64,000 nucleotides of DNA from an uncultured Dysgonomonas sp. GTDB taxonomy: Bacteria > Bacteroidota > Bacteroidia > Bacteroidales > Dysgonomonadaceae. Below are positions 46,350 to 55,817 of the stretch, piece by piece. Location of the stretch: positions 2,536,479-2,600,478 of the forward strand of contig NZ_LT599032.1 in the NCBI RefSeq assembly GCF_900079725.1, written 5' to 3'. Every line of letters starts with the position of its first letter. The stretch's first letter is position 1. Under the pieces are notes generated by a model, which made no database searches, was not told where the DNA came from, and worked only from the letters and a program-made list of their open reading frames with translations. The position numbers were made by a program, and so were the translations under genes.

Positions 46350-48962
46350 GTGTCGAAGAAAGTAGCCGAAACCCCGTTGATGAAACAATATTTTGAAATC
46401 AAGAGTAAACATCCTGATGCTATATTGCTGTTTCGTGTGGGTGACTTTTACGAAACTTTTTCACAAGATGCCATCGATGCTGCCGAGATAACAGGAATTA
46501 CACTTACCCGGCGTGCCAATGGATCGGCACAATTTGTAGAACTGGCCGGATTCCCTCATCATGCACTGGATACTTATCTTCCTAAACTGGTGCGGGCAGG
46601 CAAACGCGTCGCTATCTGCGACCAGCTGGAAGACCCCAAGCTGACCAAGACAATTGTAAAGCGGGGAATTACGGAACTTGTCACTCCCGGAGTATCCATT
46701 AATGACAATATCCTCAATCACAAAGAGAACAATTTTCTCTGTGCAGTACATTTTGCGAAAAGCAGCTGTGGCATTTCCCTGCTCGATATCTCCACAGGTG
46801 AATATCTTGTAGCAGAAGGGACTAAAGAATATGTAGATAAACTGCTTACCAATTTTTCGCCAAAAGAAGTTCTGGTGGAAAGAAGCAAGAAAAAGCTATT
46901 TGAAGAGTATTTCGGAACACGTTTCTTTATCTTCGAGCTCGACGACTGGGTATTTACGGAAGATACTGCCAGAGACAGGTTATTGAAGCACTTTGAAACA
47001 AAGAACCTGAAAGGATTCGGCGTGGAACATCTGACAAACGGAGTAATTGCGGCAGGAACAATCCTTCATTATCTCGATGTCACCCAACATACACAGATAG
47101 GGCATATCACTTCGCTGTCCCGTATAGAGGAAGATAAGTACGTTCGTCTGGATAAATTCACTGTCCGCAGTCTTGAACTTATTTCCACTATGAATGAAGG
47201 AGGAAAAAGCCTCCTCGACATTCTGGACAGGACAACATCGCCAATGGGCGCCCGTATGCTTCGCCGCTGGATGGTATTTCCGCTGAAAGATGCGAAGCCT
47301 ATAAACAGCCGGCTGTCTGTAGTCGAATATTTCTTCAAGGATCTGGAATTAAAAGGCCTGCTGGAAGAACAACTTTCATTGATCGGAGACCTGGAGCGCA
47401 TTATATCCAAAGTAGCCGTAAACAGAATTACCCCGCGTGAAGTAGTACAGTTGAAAGTAGCATTGAAAGCCATAGAACCGATACGCGAGGCATTCCTGGC
47501 ATCGAGCGAGCCGAGCCTGAGAGAAATAGGGGAAAAGCTCAATCCATGCCCTATTATCCGCGAGCGCATAGAAAAGGAAATACATCCCGACCCGCCTACA
47601 ATGCTGAATCGCGGGAACGTTATAAACAAAGGGGTGAATGCAGACCTTGATGAGCTGAGGGATATATCGTATTCCGGAAAAGATTACCTGTTGAAAATAC
47701 AACAACGGGAGACTGAGGCTACCGGTATCTCCTCTCTAAAAATAAGTTTCAACAGTGTATTCGGCTATTATATCGAAGTACGGAATGCACACAAGGATAA
47801 GGTTCCGGCGGAATGGATTCGTAAGCAGACTCTTGTAAATGCAGAGCGTTATATCACTCAGGAACTGAAAGACTATGAAGAGAAAATTCTGGGTGCGGAA
47901 GAGAAGATTCTTTCCCTCGAAACCGCTCTTTTTAATGACCTTGTGCTTAGTCTTGTAGAGTATATCCCGACTATACAGGTAAATGCGAACCTGATTGCGC
48001 AGACCGACTGCCTGCTGTCGTTCGCCAAAGTGGCCAAAGAGAACAAGTATATACGTCCCGAAATCAATGATACGGATGCATTGAAGATAAAGAACGGACG
48101 CCATCCGGTCATTGAGAAGCAACTGCCATTAGGCGAATCATATATAACAAATGATGTCTTTCTGGATAGTAATTCGCAACAGATAATCATTATAACCGGA
48201 CCGAATATGGCCGGTAAATCCGCCTTACTCCGCCAAACTGCTTTAATTACACTGATGGCACAAGCCGGGAGCTTTGTCCCTGCCGAATCTGCGCAAATAG
48301 GACTGGTGGACAAGATATTTACCCGTGTAGGGGCATCTGATAATATTTCGCTGGGAGAATCAACCTTTATGGTGGAAATGAATGAGGCTGCCGATATATT
48401 GAATAATCTCTCCCCTCGCAGTCTTGTTTTATTTGATGAGCTGGGCCGGGGAACGAGTACTTATGATGGTATTTCTATTGCATGGGCTATTGTGGAATAC
48501 ATCCACGAGCATCCGAAGGCCAAAGCAAAGACCTTATTTGCCACTCATTACCATGAACTGAATGAGATGGAGAAATCCTTTAAACGGATTAAGAATTTCA
48601 ATGTTTCGGTTAAAGAGATGGATAACAGGATTATCTTTCTTCGCAAGCTGGTTCCAGGAGGCAGTGAGCACAGCTTCGGTATTCATGTAGCTAAGATGGC
48701 CGGTATGCCTCAAAGCATTGTGAAACGGGCAAACAATATACTCAAGCAATTGGAAACAGATAACCGCAAACAGGGGATATCCAAGCCTATCAAAGATATT
48801 AAAGAAAACAGGGAAGGTTATCAGCTTAGTTTTTTCCAGCTGGACGACCCTGTGCTTAGCCAGGTGAGGGATGAAATAAAATCGCTGGATGTCAACAACC
48901 TGACACCAATGGAAGCCTTGAACAAGTTAAATGATATAAAGAAAATAGTTTCAGGTAAATAA
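46350..48962 (+). CDS. mutS: DNA mismatch repair protein MutS
   Basis: An 870-residue mismatch-recognition ATPase. Domain I has [18 protein letters not shown] with the mismatch-probing Phe (F-x-E type, FYETF). The connector and lever follow, and the ATPase has Walker [14 protein letters not shown] (about 617), Walker [17 protein letters not shown] and the H-loop FATHYHEL. The start is GTG at 46350; starting at the later ATG would remove the front of domain I. No mutL is in the window. Confidence 0.98.
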   Translation: MSKKVAETPLMKQYFEIKSKHPDAILLFRVGDFYETFSQDAIDAAEITGITLTRRANGSAQFVELAGFPHHALDTYLPKLVRAGKRVAICDQLEDPKLTKTIVKRGITELVTPGVSINDNILNHKENNFLCAVHFAKSSCGISLLDISTGEYLVAEGTKEYVDKLLTNFSPKEVLVERSKKKLFEEYFGTRFFIFELDDWVFTEDTARDRLLKHFETKNLKGFGVEHLTNGVIAAGTILHYLDVTQHTQIGHITSLSRIEEDKYVRLDKFTVRSLELISTMNEGGKSLLDILDRTTSPMGARMLRRWMVFPLKDAKPINSRLSVVEYFFKDLELKGLLEEQLSLIGDLERIISKVAVNRITPREVVQLKVALKAIEPIREAFLASSEPSLREIGEKLNPCPIIRERIEKEIHPDPPTMLNRGNVINKGVNADLDELRDISYSGKDYLLKIQQRETEATGISSLKISFNSVFGYYIEVRNAHKDKVPAEWIRKQTLVNAERYITQELKDYEEKILGAEEKILSLETALFNDLVLSLVEYIPTIQVNANLIAQTDCLLSFAKVAKENKYIRPEINDTDALKIKNGRHPVIEKQLPLGESYITNDVFLDSNSQQIIIITGPNMAGKSALLRQTALITLMAQAGSFVPAESAQIGLVDKIFTRVGASDNISLGESTFMVEMNEAADILNNLSPRSLVLFDELGRGTSTYDGISIAWAIVEYIHEHPKAKAKTLFATHYHELNEMEKSFKRIKNFNVSVKEMDNRIIFLRKLVPGGSEHSFGIHVAKMAGMPQSIVKRANNILKQLETDNRKQGISKPIKDIKENREGYQLSFFQLDDPVLSQVRDEIKSLDVNNLTPMEALNKLNDIKKIVSGK

Positions 48963-49050
48963 AGTGTTAAAGAATTTCAGACACATTGTATTTTTTCATT
49001 CCTTTGTATCCCGAAACGAACTTACAAACAATAAGATAGACTAAAAGCAA

Positions 49051-49992
49051 ATGACTCGTAAAAAAATACTTGTAACAGGAGGAGCCGGATTTATCGGATC
49101 ACACCTCTGCGAAAGGCTTCTGAATGAAGGCAATGAGGTATTATGCTTAGACAATTATTTCACCGGATCCAAAGAGAATGTCATACACTTACTTAACAAT
49201 CCTTACTTCGAATTAATCAGGCATGATGTTGTCCATCCATTTCATGTAGATGTGGATCAGATATATAACCTTGCATGCCCTGCCTCTCCTGTTCATTATC
49301 AGTATAATGCTATTAAAACTATCAAGACTTCCGTTATGGGAGCCATTAATATGCTCGGACTGGCAAAACGCCTGAAAGCAAAAATACTGCAGGCTTCGAC
49401 AAGTGAAGTATATGGCGATCCTCATGTACATCCTCAACCGGAGTCATATTGGGGAAATGTAAACCCTATAGGGATACGTTCCTGCTATGATGAAGGAAAA
49501 CGCTGTGCTGAGACATTATTTATGGACTATCACCGCCAAAACGGGGTAAAGATTAAGATAGTCCGTATATTCAACACATATGGCCCACGTATGAATCCGG
49601 AAGACGGTCGCGTGGTTTCGAATTTTATAGTTCAGGCTTTGAAAGGGGAGGATATCACCATATACGGGGATGGTACACAGACCCGCAGCTTCCAATATGT
49701 GGACGATATGGTTGAAGCCATGATAAGGATGATGGCCACTGATGATTCGTTTGTCGGCCCTGTAAATACAGGTAATCCGGGTGAATTCACAATGCTTGAG
49801 TTAGCTAATCTTATCCTGGAACTAACAGGTTCTAAATCAAAATTAGTATTTAAGCCTTTGCCTAGCGATGATCCTAAACAAAGAAAACCGGACATAACCT
49901 TGGCTAAAGAGAAACTGGGTTGGGAACCTAAAATCCAATTGAGAGAAGGGCTTACAGAAACCATAACATACTTTGATAGCATATTGAAATAA
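49051..49992 (+). CDS. NAD-dependent UDP-glucuronate decarboxylase-like epimerase (UXS)
   Basis: A 313-residue SDR enzyme. It has [15 protein letters not shown] (residues about 9-23) for [23 protein letters not shown], and the YxxxK site in [11 protein letters not shown], all as in UDP-xylose synthases. It would turn UDP-glucuronate into UDP-xylose (or a 4-keto form) for surface glycans. It is next to a GT2 gene and facing a GT4/GT9 cluster. Substrate is inferred from family only. Confidence 0.92.
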   Translation: MTRKKILVTGGAGFIGSHLCERLLNEGNEVLCLDNYFTGSKENVIHLLNNPYFELIRHDVVHPFHVDVDQIYNLACPASPVHYQYNAIKTIKTSVMGAINMLGLAKRLKAKILQASTSEVYGDPHVHPQPESYWGNVNPIGIRSCYDEGKRCAETLFMDYHRQNGVKIKIVRIFNTYGPRMNPEDGRVVSNFIVQALKGEDITIYGDGTQTRSFQYVDDMVEAMIRMMATDDSFVGPVNTGNPGEFTMLELANLILELTGSKSKLVFKPLPSDDPKQRKPDITLAKEKLGWEPKIQLREGLTETITYFDSILK

Positions 49993-50025
49993 AGACTTTT
50001 ACGAAGACATAAATATAACTTAAAC

Positions 50026-50742
50026 ATGAAACTTTCAATTGTAATTCCTGCATACAACGAAGCCAGAACAATACACCTGATACTTAATAAGGTATTGGCT
50101 GTAAATCTGATCGGTAATTTCGACAAAGAAATTATCATTGTTAACGACTGTTCAAAAGATGATACAGTAAAGGTGGTAAAAGCCTATATTGACGAGCATC
50201 CCCAAGCAGATATGAAACTCTTCGAACAGCCTGTGAATATGGGTAAAGGGGCTGCTCTGCACAGAGGTATTAAAGAAGCTACAGGCGAGTATCTTATTAT
50301 ACAAGATGCCGACCTTGAATATGATCCGGAAGAATACAATATCTTATTAAAACCAGTGGTAGACGGATTTGCAGATGTTGTATTCGGCTCAAGATTTATG
50401 GGAGGGAAGCCTCATCGTATACTTTTCTTCTGGCATTCTATCGGTAATCAGCTATTGACATTTGTCTCCAATATGTTTACCAACCTCAATCTCTCGGATA
50501 TGGAGACGTGCTATAAGTTGTTCCGCTCAGATATTATCAAGTCCATCCCTTTACAGGAGAGACGCTTCGGATTTGAGCCGGAAGTGACCGCCAAAGTCGC
50601 AAGATATCCTAATGTAAGAATCTATGAAGTGGGTATATCCTATTATGGACGGACTTACGAAGAAGGCAAGAAGATAGGCTGGAGAGACGGAGTAAGAGCT
50701 TTTATCTGTATGCTTAAATACGGATTATTCAGAATGAAGTGA
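50026..50742 (+). CDS. Glycosyltransferase family 2 (DPM1/GtrB-like)
   Basis: A 238-residue GT-A-fold transferase. The opening [18 protein letters not shown] and the nucleotide-sugar site [15 protein letters not shown] (DxD-like DADLEY) match polyprenyl-phosphate mannosyl/glucosyl synthases. It lacks the C-terminal membrane helices of GtrB. It probably loads a sugar onto a lipid carrier for glycan export. It follows the UXS-like gene by 33 bases, so the two are probably co-transcribed. Confidence 0.92.
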   Translation: MKLSIVIPAYNEARTIHLILNKVLAVNLIGNFDKEIIIVNDCSKDDTVKVVKAYIDEHPQADMKLFEQPVNMGKGAALHRGIKEATGEYLIIQDADLEYDPEEYNILLKPVVDGFADVVFGSRFMGGKPHRILFFWHSIGNQLLTFVSNMFTNLNLSDMETCYKLFRSDIIKSIPLQERRFGFEPEVTAKVARYPNVRIYEVGISYYGRTYEEGKKIGWRDGVRAFICMLKYGLFRMK

Positions 50743-50760
50743 TCCGAATAATATAACTGA

Positions 50761-51876
50761 CTACAGGCTAGAGAAGAAAGATTCGATTGACCGGGTGAAA
50801 TTATCCCACGACAACCGTTTCTTCTCTCTTTTGAGGCTATCCTTATAGAAAATTGTGCCTGAGCTGAAAAACTCCTTTATGCCCTTGGCTACGTGCTCGG
50901 GAGTAGGCTCAGATACTACCAGGCCTGTCTCAGAATCCTTAACAGTACTCCCCAGTGCACCCACATTTGTAGCTATCATAGGTAACTCCATCTGATAAGC
51001 TAAAGCTACCACCCCGCTTTGTGTCGCAGACTTGTATGGCAGAACCAGCACATCTGCTGCAGAAAATAAGGTTGATACCATATCATCGGGAATATATTGT
51101 TCAAAGACAACTATATTATCTTTTAAAGGTGATTGATTAATCAGTTCAGTATATTTATCAAAGCTGCCATAACTCTCACCGGCTATGATTAGCTGATAAG
51201 AGTCATCCAGCATTCCCATAGCCTCGATAAGAATATCCAATCCCTTATAATCGCGTATCAATCCGAAGAAAAGGAGGTTCTTCTTGTCTTCCCTAATGCC
51301 TAACGTCTCACATGCGGAGGCTTTACTTGTACGTTCAGCATACTGATCATATATCGGATGTGGCTGTAATAGTATCTTAGCATCTTTTTTCAGGGAGAGT
51401 AAATCCTGCCGGACAGGTTCACTCATGACAATAAATGCATCACATCTATTGAAGAAAAAGCGGGCAAATGACTTATCTACAAATCTCTTTTCATGTGGGA
51501 TCGCATTGTGAACAAGAGCTACTACTTTAGTCCTTTTGTTAAGGAAAAGACATACCGAGCCATAAGCAGGCGCAAGGAAAGACATCCAGTAAGGTATAAT
51601 AAGCAGATCGGGAGCATATTTATTAATACGTCTGGCTGTCCGGATATATGTAAAAGGATTTATACTGTTCAATACACGATCACTGTCTATTACAGTAGCA
51701 GTATCACCTTCAGCGACATACTGAGTCTTACCGGGAAAAAGGAAGTCGGGATAGAGGGTTGTAAACGTGAATGCCTTCACCTCATTCTGTCTGGAGAGTT
51801 CTGTATATAACCGGGCATTAAGTTGGGCTAAACCTCCCCTGTAAGGGTAAAACGGTGAAAGGATTGCAATTCTCAT
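50761..51876 (-). CDS. Glycosyltransferase family 4
   Basis: A 371-residue GT-B transferase. The N-terminal AILSPFYPYRGGLAQLNARLYTELSRQ is the GT4 acceptor-side loop; the C-terminal half has KKNLLFFGLIRDYKGLDILIEAM and VLVLPYKSATQSGVVALAYQMELPMIATNVG with the E-like donor site. Its start overlaps the GT9 stop by 4 bases (ATGA), so translation is likely coupled. Donor and acceptor are unknown. Confidence 0.92.
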   Translation of the reverse strand: MRIAILSPFYPYRGGLAQLNARLYTELSRQNEVKAFTFTTLYPDFLFPGKTQYVAEGDTATVIDSDRVLNSINPFTYIRTARRINKYAPDLLIIPYWMSFLAPAYGSVCLFLNKRTKVVALVHNAIPHEKRFVDKSFARFFFNRCDAFIVMSEPVRQDLLSLKKDAKILLQPHPIYDQYAERTSKASACETLGIREDKKNLLFFGLIRDYKGLDILIEAMGMLDDSYQLIIAGESYGSFDKYTELINQSPLKDNIVVFEQYIPDDMVSTLFSAADVLVLPYKSATQSGVVALAYQMELPMIATNVGALGSTVKDSETGLVVSEPTPEHVAKGIKEFFSSGTIFYKDSLKREKKRLSWDNFTRSIESFFSSL

Positions 51877-52916
51877 GAATCTATCTTATCTAGTACCTTA
51901 TATATTCTTGATACAACGGATTCCTCTGTAATTCTATCCATGCAGGCATACTCCTCATTCTCTCTCTGGCAGGGTAGATCACCAAAAACCGAACATGGTC
52001 TGCAATCCAAGTCAATCTGAACTGCATTGGCTATATCTTGTCTGAATCCATAAAAGCCCATCGCCGGATGGGTTGCTCCCCAAACAGATACTACTGGCAC
52101 CTGCACCAATGAGGCAAGATGCATGTTAGCCGAATCCATTGACAGCATAACATCCAAATATGAAATAAAAAGCATTTCTTTCTGCAAATTAAGCTTTCCG
52201 GTGAGATCAATCGTGTCCGGATATTTTGAGGCCCAACCGGATAATACCTTCTGTTCCTCCTTACCCGAGCCAAACAGGAATACAGTAACTCCCTCTTTCT
52301 TAGAGAGTATACCAATTATATTCGACATTTTCTCTAAAGGATATATTTTACCCTTATGCTTAGAAAAAGGCGCTATACCAATCCATTTGCCGTTCTTCTC
52401 TTTGGCAACGGATTTAAGATCTGAAAAATTCCGCGGCACGAAATCAAAGAAATTGTTGAATACCATTGGTGCAGGAAAGCCCAATTTATCAAAAACTTCC
52501 TGATAGCGTTGCATTGTATGTTTGAGAGGGGGATCCAGTTGTTTATGAGTTATCGCATATTTTTTTTCACTCTTACCTTTATCGATATGTGCAACTTTGC
52601 GTCCCATGAAAAACATGGAATGGCGGATACCTTTCGATCGCAGGACGTCATGCACATCGGCTATATGGGAAAATCTCATGGCTGACAACCGTCTCATTAC
52701 CCTGAAATAACCTATTAATCCCCGGTGTCTTTTTTTAATATCGAGTGGGATAACATTAACATTAAATCCCAGATTCTCGAATAGGGGGGCGAATGCTTTC
52801 CGGGTCATTACCGAAAAACGATCTTGAGGATATTTTGCGGCAACAGAATATACTACCGGGACGAGCATAGCTACATCCCCGAAGGAAGATATCCGTATTA
52901 CCAAGACTTTAGACAT
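51873..52916 (-). CDS. Glycosyltransferase family 9 (heptosyltransferase-like)
   Basis: A 347-residue GT-B protein. VLVIRISSFGDVAMLVPVVYSVA at the N-terminus and MLSMDSANMHLASLVQVPVVSVWGATHP near the C-terminus are hallmark GT9 blocks. A tail of cysteines (DCRPCSVFGDLPC) is typical of the family in Bacteroidota. It adds heptose or another sugar to lipid A core. It is the middle gene of DUF4254-GT9-GT4 (gaps 29 bases and a 4-base overlap). Confidence 0.94.
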   Translation of the reverse strand: MSKVLVIRISSFGDVAMLVPVVYSVAAKYPQDRFSVMTRKAFAPLFENLGFNVNVIPLDIKKRHRGLIGYFRVMRRLSAMRFSHIADVHDVLRSKGIRHSMFFMGRKVAHIDKGKSEKKYAITHKQLDPPLKHTMQRYQEVFDKLGFPAPMVFNNFFDFVPRNFSDLKSVAKEKNGKWIGIAPFSKHKGKIYPLEKMSNIIGILSKKEGVTVFLFGSGKEEQKVLSGWASKYPDTIDLTGKLNLQKEMLFISYLDVMLSMDSANMHLASLVQVPVVSVWGATHPAMGFYGFRQDIANAVQIDLDCRPCSVFGDLPCQRENEEYACMDRITEESVVSRIYKVLDKIDS

Positions 52917-52945
52917 AACCGTATTCTTTGTGAGCTTCTATCTAG

Positions 52946-53554
52946 TTATTGTGTTTTTGCATATAAAACAGGATTAAGACTTGGATCGTTATACATCTTC
53001 ATCTGCTTATATACTTTCATATATTTTTTCCCTGTCTCTATGTCCTCTAGTAATTCTTCTATAGCCGTAGAAAGATCTTTTCGCTGAGTAAGTAAAACCT
53101 GAAGCTTTTTCGACGCTTGTTCATTATGGTCTGCCGATGTGTTCTTTCTGTCAGCTTCCTGTTGCATATGATATATCTTAAGGGCTAGGATAGACAAACG
53201 GTCTATCGCCCATGCCGGGCTTTCGGTATTAATACGGGCATCAGACAGAGGGCTTATATCTTTATATTTATCCAGAAAATAGCTATCTATGAGCTCTACC
53301 AGATCTGTTCTGTCCTGATTTGATTTATCTATACGGCGCTTTATTAATAAGGCTTCTGCCGGATTAATATCCGGATCGCGGATAATATCTTCCAGATGCC
53401 ACTGCACCGTATCTATCCAGTTTTTAAGATACAGGAAATATTCTATCGATTTCTCAGTATAAGGATTACTGATAGGACTATCTACGTTGTCCGTTTTATG
53501 ATAATCATTAATTGATTTATCGAAAATAGAATTACTCAAATCGGTAAAAGTCAT
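52946..53554 (-). CDS. DUF4254 family protein
   Basis: A 202-residue, all-helical, soluble protein. Its blocks (LHNKQCFKNTIQ-like start is lacking; NWIDTVQWHLEDIIRDPDINPAEALLIKRRIDKSNQDRTDLVELID; TESPAWAIDRLSILALKIYHMQ, each read in part) match DUF4254, a family often beside heptosyltransferases in this phylum. Function is not known, but steady linkage with GT9 genes suggests a role in lipopolysaccharide core assembly. This is the first gene of the run that includes GT9 and GT4. Confidence 0.9.
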   Translation of the reverse strand: MTFTDLSNSIFDKSINDYHKTDNVDSPISNPYTEKSIEYFLYLKNWIDTVQWHLEDIIRDPDINPAEALLIKRRIDKSNQDRTDLVELIDSYFLDKYKDISPLSDARINTESPAWAIDRLSILALKIYHMQQEADRKNTSADHNEQASKKLQVLLTQRKDLSTAIEELLEDIETGKKYMKVYKQMKMYNDPSLNPVLYAKTQ

Positions 53555-53584
53555 GGCTTGTTCTTTATCTTTATATTAATTATA

Positions 53585-55126
53585 CTATTTGTCTGCCCAA
53601 GTTTCCCGGTCTAAATTACGATAGTTTATGGCTTCTGCCAAATGTTTTGGCTGTATTTTTTCGGAACTATCCAAATCCGCAATTGTGCGCGACACTTTTA
53701 GTATCCTGTCATAGGCTCTGGCCGACAAATTGAATCTGTCCATAGCCGTTTTTAATAGTTGCAAACCTGTCTCGTCCGGAGAAGCATACTTGGCAAGAAG
53801 TTTAGGTGTCATCTGCGCATTGCAGTATATTTCATTATCATCTTTAAAGCGTTGAGCCTGTATATCTCTTGCCTTTATAACGCGATCTCTTATGGATGTG
53901 CTTGCTTCAGCCGGCGTTTTATCCGATATTTTCTCAAATGGTACAGGAACTATTTCGATGTGTATATCTATACGATCGAGGAGTGGTCCCGATATCTTAT
54001 TCAAATATTTCTGAACAGCACCTCCGGGACAAACGCATTCCTTTTCAGGATGGTTATAATATCCGCAAGGGCACGGATTCATCGACGACACCAGCATGAA
54101 ACTGGCCGGATATTCAACCGAAAATTTCGATCTCGAGATAGATATTTTCCGGTCCTCGAGCGGCTGCCGCATGACCTCGAGTACACTACGGCTAAATTCG
54201 GGCAACTCGTCAAGAAAAAGAACCCCGTTATGCGCTAGACTGATCTCGCCGGGCTGGGGATAGGCACCACCGCCAACCAGTGCCACATCGGAAATGGTAT
54301 GATGAGGACTACGAAACGGACGTTGAGCCATCAAAGAAGTTTCATTCCCTATCTTGCCTGCAACACTATGTATTTTGGTCGTTTCCAATGCTTCCTGCAA
54401 AATAAATGGGGGGAGGATGGATGGCATGCGCTTTGCCATCATCGACTTTCCTGCTCCCGGAGGGCCTATCATAATCAGATTGTGTCCGCCCGAAGCAGCA
54501 ACTTCCAGGGCCCGCTTCACATTCTCCTGTCCTTTTACATCTGCAAAATCAAATTCAAAGATCTGTTGTGCATTATAAAATTCGGCACGGGTATCTATTA
54601 TTGTTTTTTCCAGTTCTATTTCTTCATTAAAGAAGCTGACAACCTCACTTATATTGTCCACCCCATATACATCCAGATTATCTACTACAGCCGCTTCGCG
54701 TGCATTTCTGCGAGGTAGAACCAAGCCTTTAAAGCCGAGTTCTCTTGCTTTTATGGCTATGGGGAGTACTCCTTTTATGGGAAGTATACTGCCATCGAGC
54801 GACAATTCTCCCATAATCATGTAATCTTCAAGTTTATCTGATTTCAGACTTTCGGAAGCCGCCAGTATGCCGATTGCCAAAGGCAGGTCGTATGCTGTAC
54901 CTTCTTTCCTTATATCGGCAGGGGACATATTGATAACGATCTGCTGACGGGGGAATTTATAGCCGTTTATTTGCAGTGCCGAAACTATACGTTCGTGACT
55001 TTCCTTTACGGATGCATCAGGCAATCCGACAAGCATAAACTTTATGCCTTTCGAACAATTGACTTCTATTGTAATCAATGTCGCAAGTATGCCTTGTACA
55101 GCTGCGCCAAAAACCTTTACTAACAT
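53585..55126 (-). CDS. comM: YifB/ComM family Mg-chelatase-like AAA ATPase
   Basis: A 513-residue AAA+ helicase. An N-terminal Lon-like (S5) fold (about residues 1-165) is followed by Walker A GPPGAGKSMMAKRMPSILPP (about 218-225) and Walker B GVLFLDELPEF, the zinc-like CPCGYYNHPEKECVC, and the C-terminal ComM domain with RAYDRILKVSRTIADL. ComM promotes branch migration in natural transformation in some bacteria. The start ATG follows CTCCTTT on the plus strand (AAAGGAG as read). It is followed by the DUF4254 gene after 30 bases. Confidence 0.95.
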   Translation of the reverse strand: MLVKVFGAAVQGILATLITIEVNCSKGIKFMLVGLPDASVKESHERIVSALQINGYKFPRQQIVINMSPADIRKEGTAYDLPLAIGILAASESLKSDKLEDYMIMGELSLDGSILPIKGVLPIAIKARELGFKGLVLPRRNAREAAVVDNLDVYGVDNISEVVSFFNEEIELEKTIIDTRAEFYNAQQIFEFDFADVKGQENVKRALEVAASGGHNLIMIGPPGAGKSMMAKRMPSILPPFILQEALETTKIHSVAGKIGNETSLMAQRPFRSPHHTISDVALVGGGAYPQPGEISLAHNGVLFLDELPEFSRSVLEVMRQPLEDRKISISRSKFSVEYPASFMLVSSMNPCPCGYYNHPEKECVCPGGAVQKYLNKISGPLLDRIDIHIEIVPVPFEKISDKTPAEASTSIRDRVIKARDIQAQRFKDDNEIYCNAQMTPKLLAKYASPDETGLQLLKTAMDRFNLSARAYDRILKVSRTIADLDSSEKIQPKHLAEAINYRNLDRETWADK

Positions 55127-55155
55127 CTAAAGGAGTAAAAATGAGTAACAAGAAG

Positions 55156-55163
55156 CAAATGTA
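55156..55163 (-). promoter_or_regulatory. -7 box (TACATTTG) for comM
   Basis: A TAnnTTTG match on the minus strand 30 bases before the comM ATG. Confidence 0.6.
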
Positions 55164-55275
55164 AGAAAAAAGAGGATACGGTTAAAGTATAAATCCCTTA
55201 TTTTTCGGACAAACATATATCTGTTAGCAATGAATAGCTAGCAGCTAGGAGCTCATTTTCAATTTTCGGTTCAAG

Positions 55276-55464
55276 AAAAGGTAACAAAGGTTACACATAT
55301 ATCAGTTAACAGTCAACAGTTAGCAGTCAACAATAGAACTCCTTTATACTTATTACTCAACGCTTACAACTTTCAAAAGGTAACAAAGGTAACAGCTTTT
55401 CTATTATTACTTTTTACCCTCATTGTAAGTCCCCCATGGGGGATTGAGGGGGCTCTTGTTTATA
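55276..55464 (-). repeat. Dispersed repeat locus 3 (189-bp, inverted partner at 45721-45909)
   Basis: The near-exact reverse complement of 45721-45909 (two mismatches). Here it faces leftward, toward comM. The two motif copies lie at 55276-55294 and 55375-55393. The likeness fades outward to about 55510. With short flanks it fills most of the 690-base gap (55127-55817) between comM and the PurF-like gene. Confidence 0.9.
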
Positions 55465-55646
55465 CATCAAAGAGCTGTAAGCTGATCGCTTTTCTGTATA
55501 GATAAAGTATATAATATTTGTTCATCAGAGAAAATATTACGGCAGGCAATCCCGCCTCTGTTCCCTTTCTGCCGGCTACTTCTGTTGCTTATTGTTAATC
55601 CCCGTATTGGAGCTATAATATTTTAGGATTACAGAAAAAATCATAT

Positions 55647-55654
55647 TATCTTTG
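55647..55654 (+). promoter_or_regulatory. -7 box (TATCTTTG) for the PurF-like gene
   Basis: A TAnnTTTG match. The implied leader is about 155 bases, long for this window. Confidence 0.6.
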
Positions 55655-55817
55655 TAGCCTCAAAAGGGCATTTTCGTTAAGCAATGAGAGCAGAATCAAA
55701 TTTATTTGAATTATGCCATTGCGAGAACCAACGGTCACAGGAGTGAAACGTATGTAAAATGACTAATGAAATTGAATAACTATTCTCAACAAATTCTCAA
55801 TAGAAGGAGATCTTTAT

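Noticed and set aside
55684..55746. A 20-codon frame (MRAESNLFELCHCENQRSQE) in the PurF-like leader
   Set aside because: No ribosome site is evident, and the sequence CATTGCGAGAACCAACGG looks like a decayed copy of a common intergenic repeat, so it is not listed as a gene.
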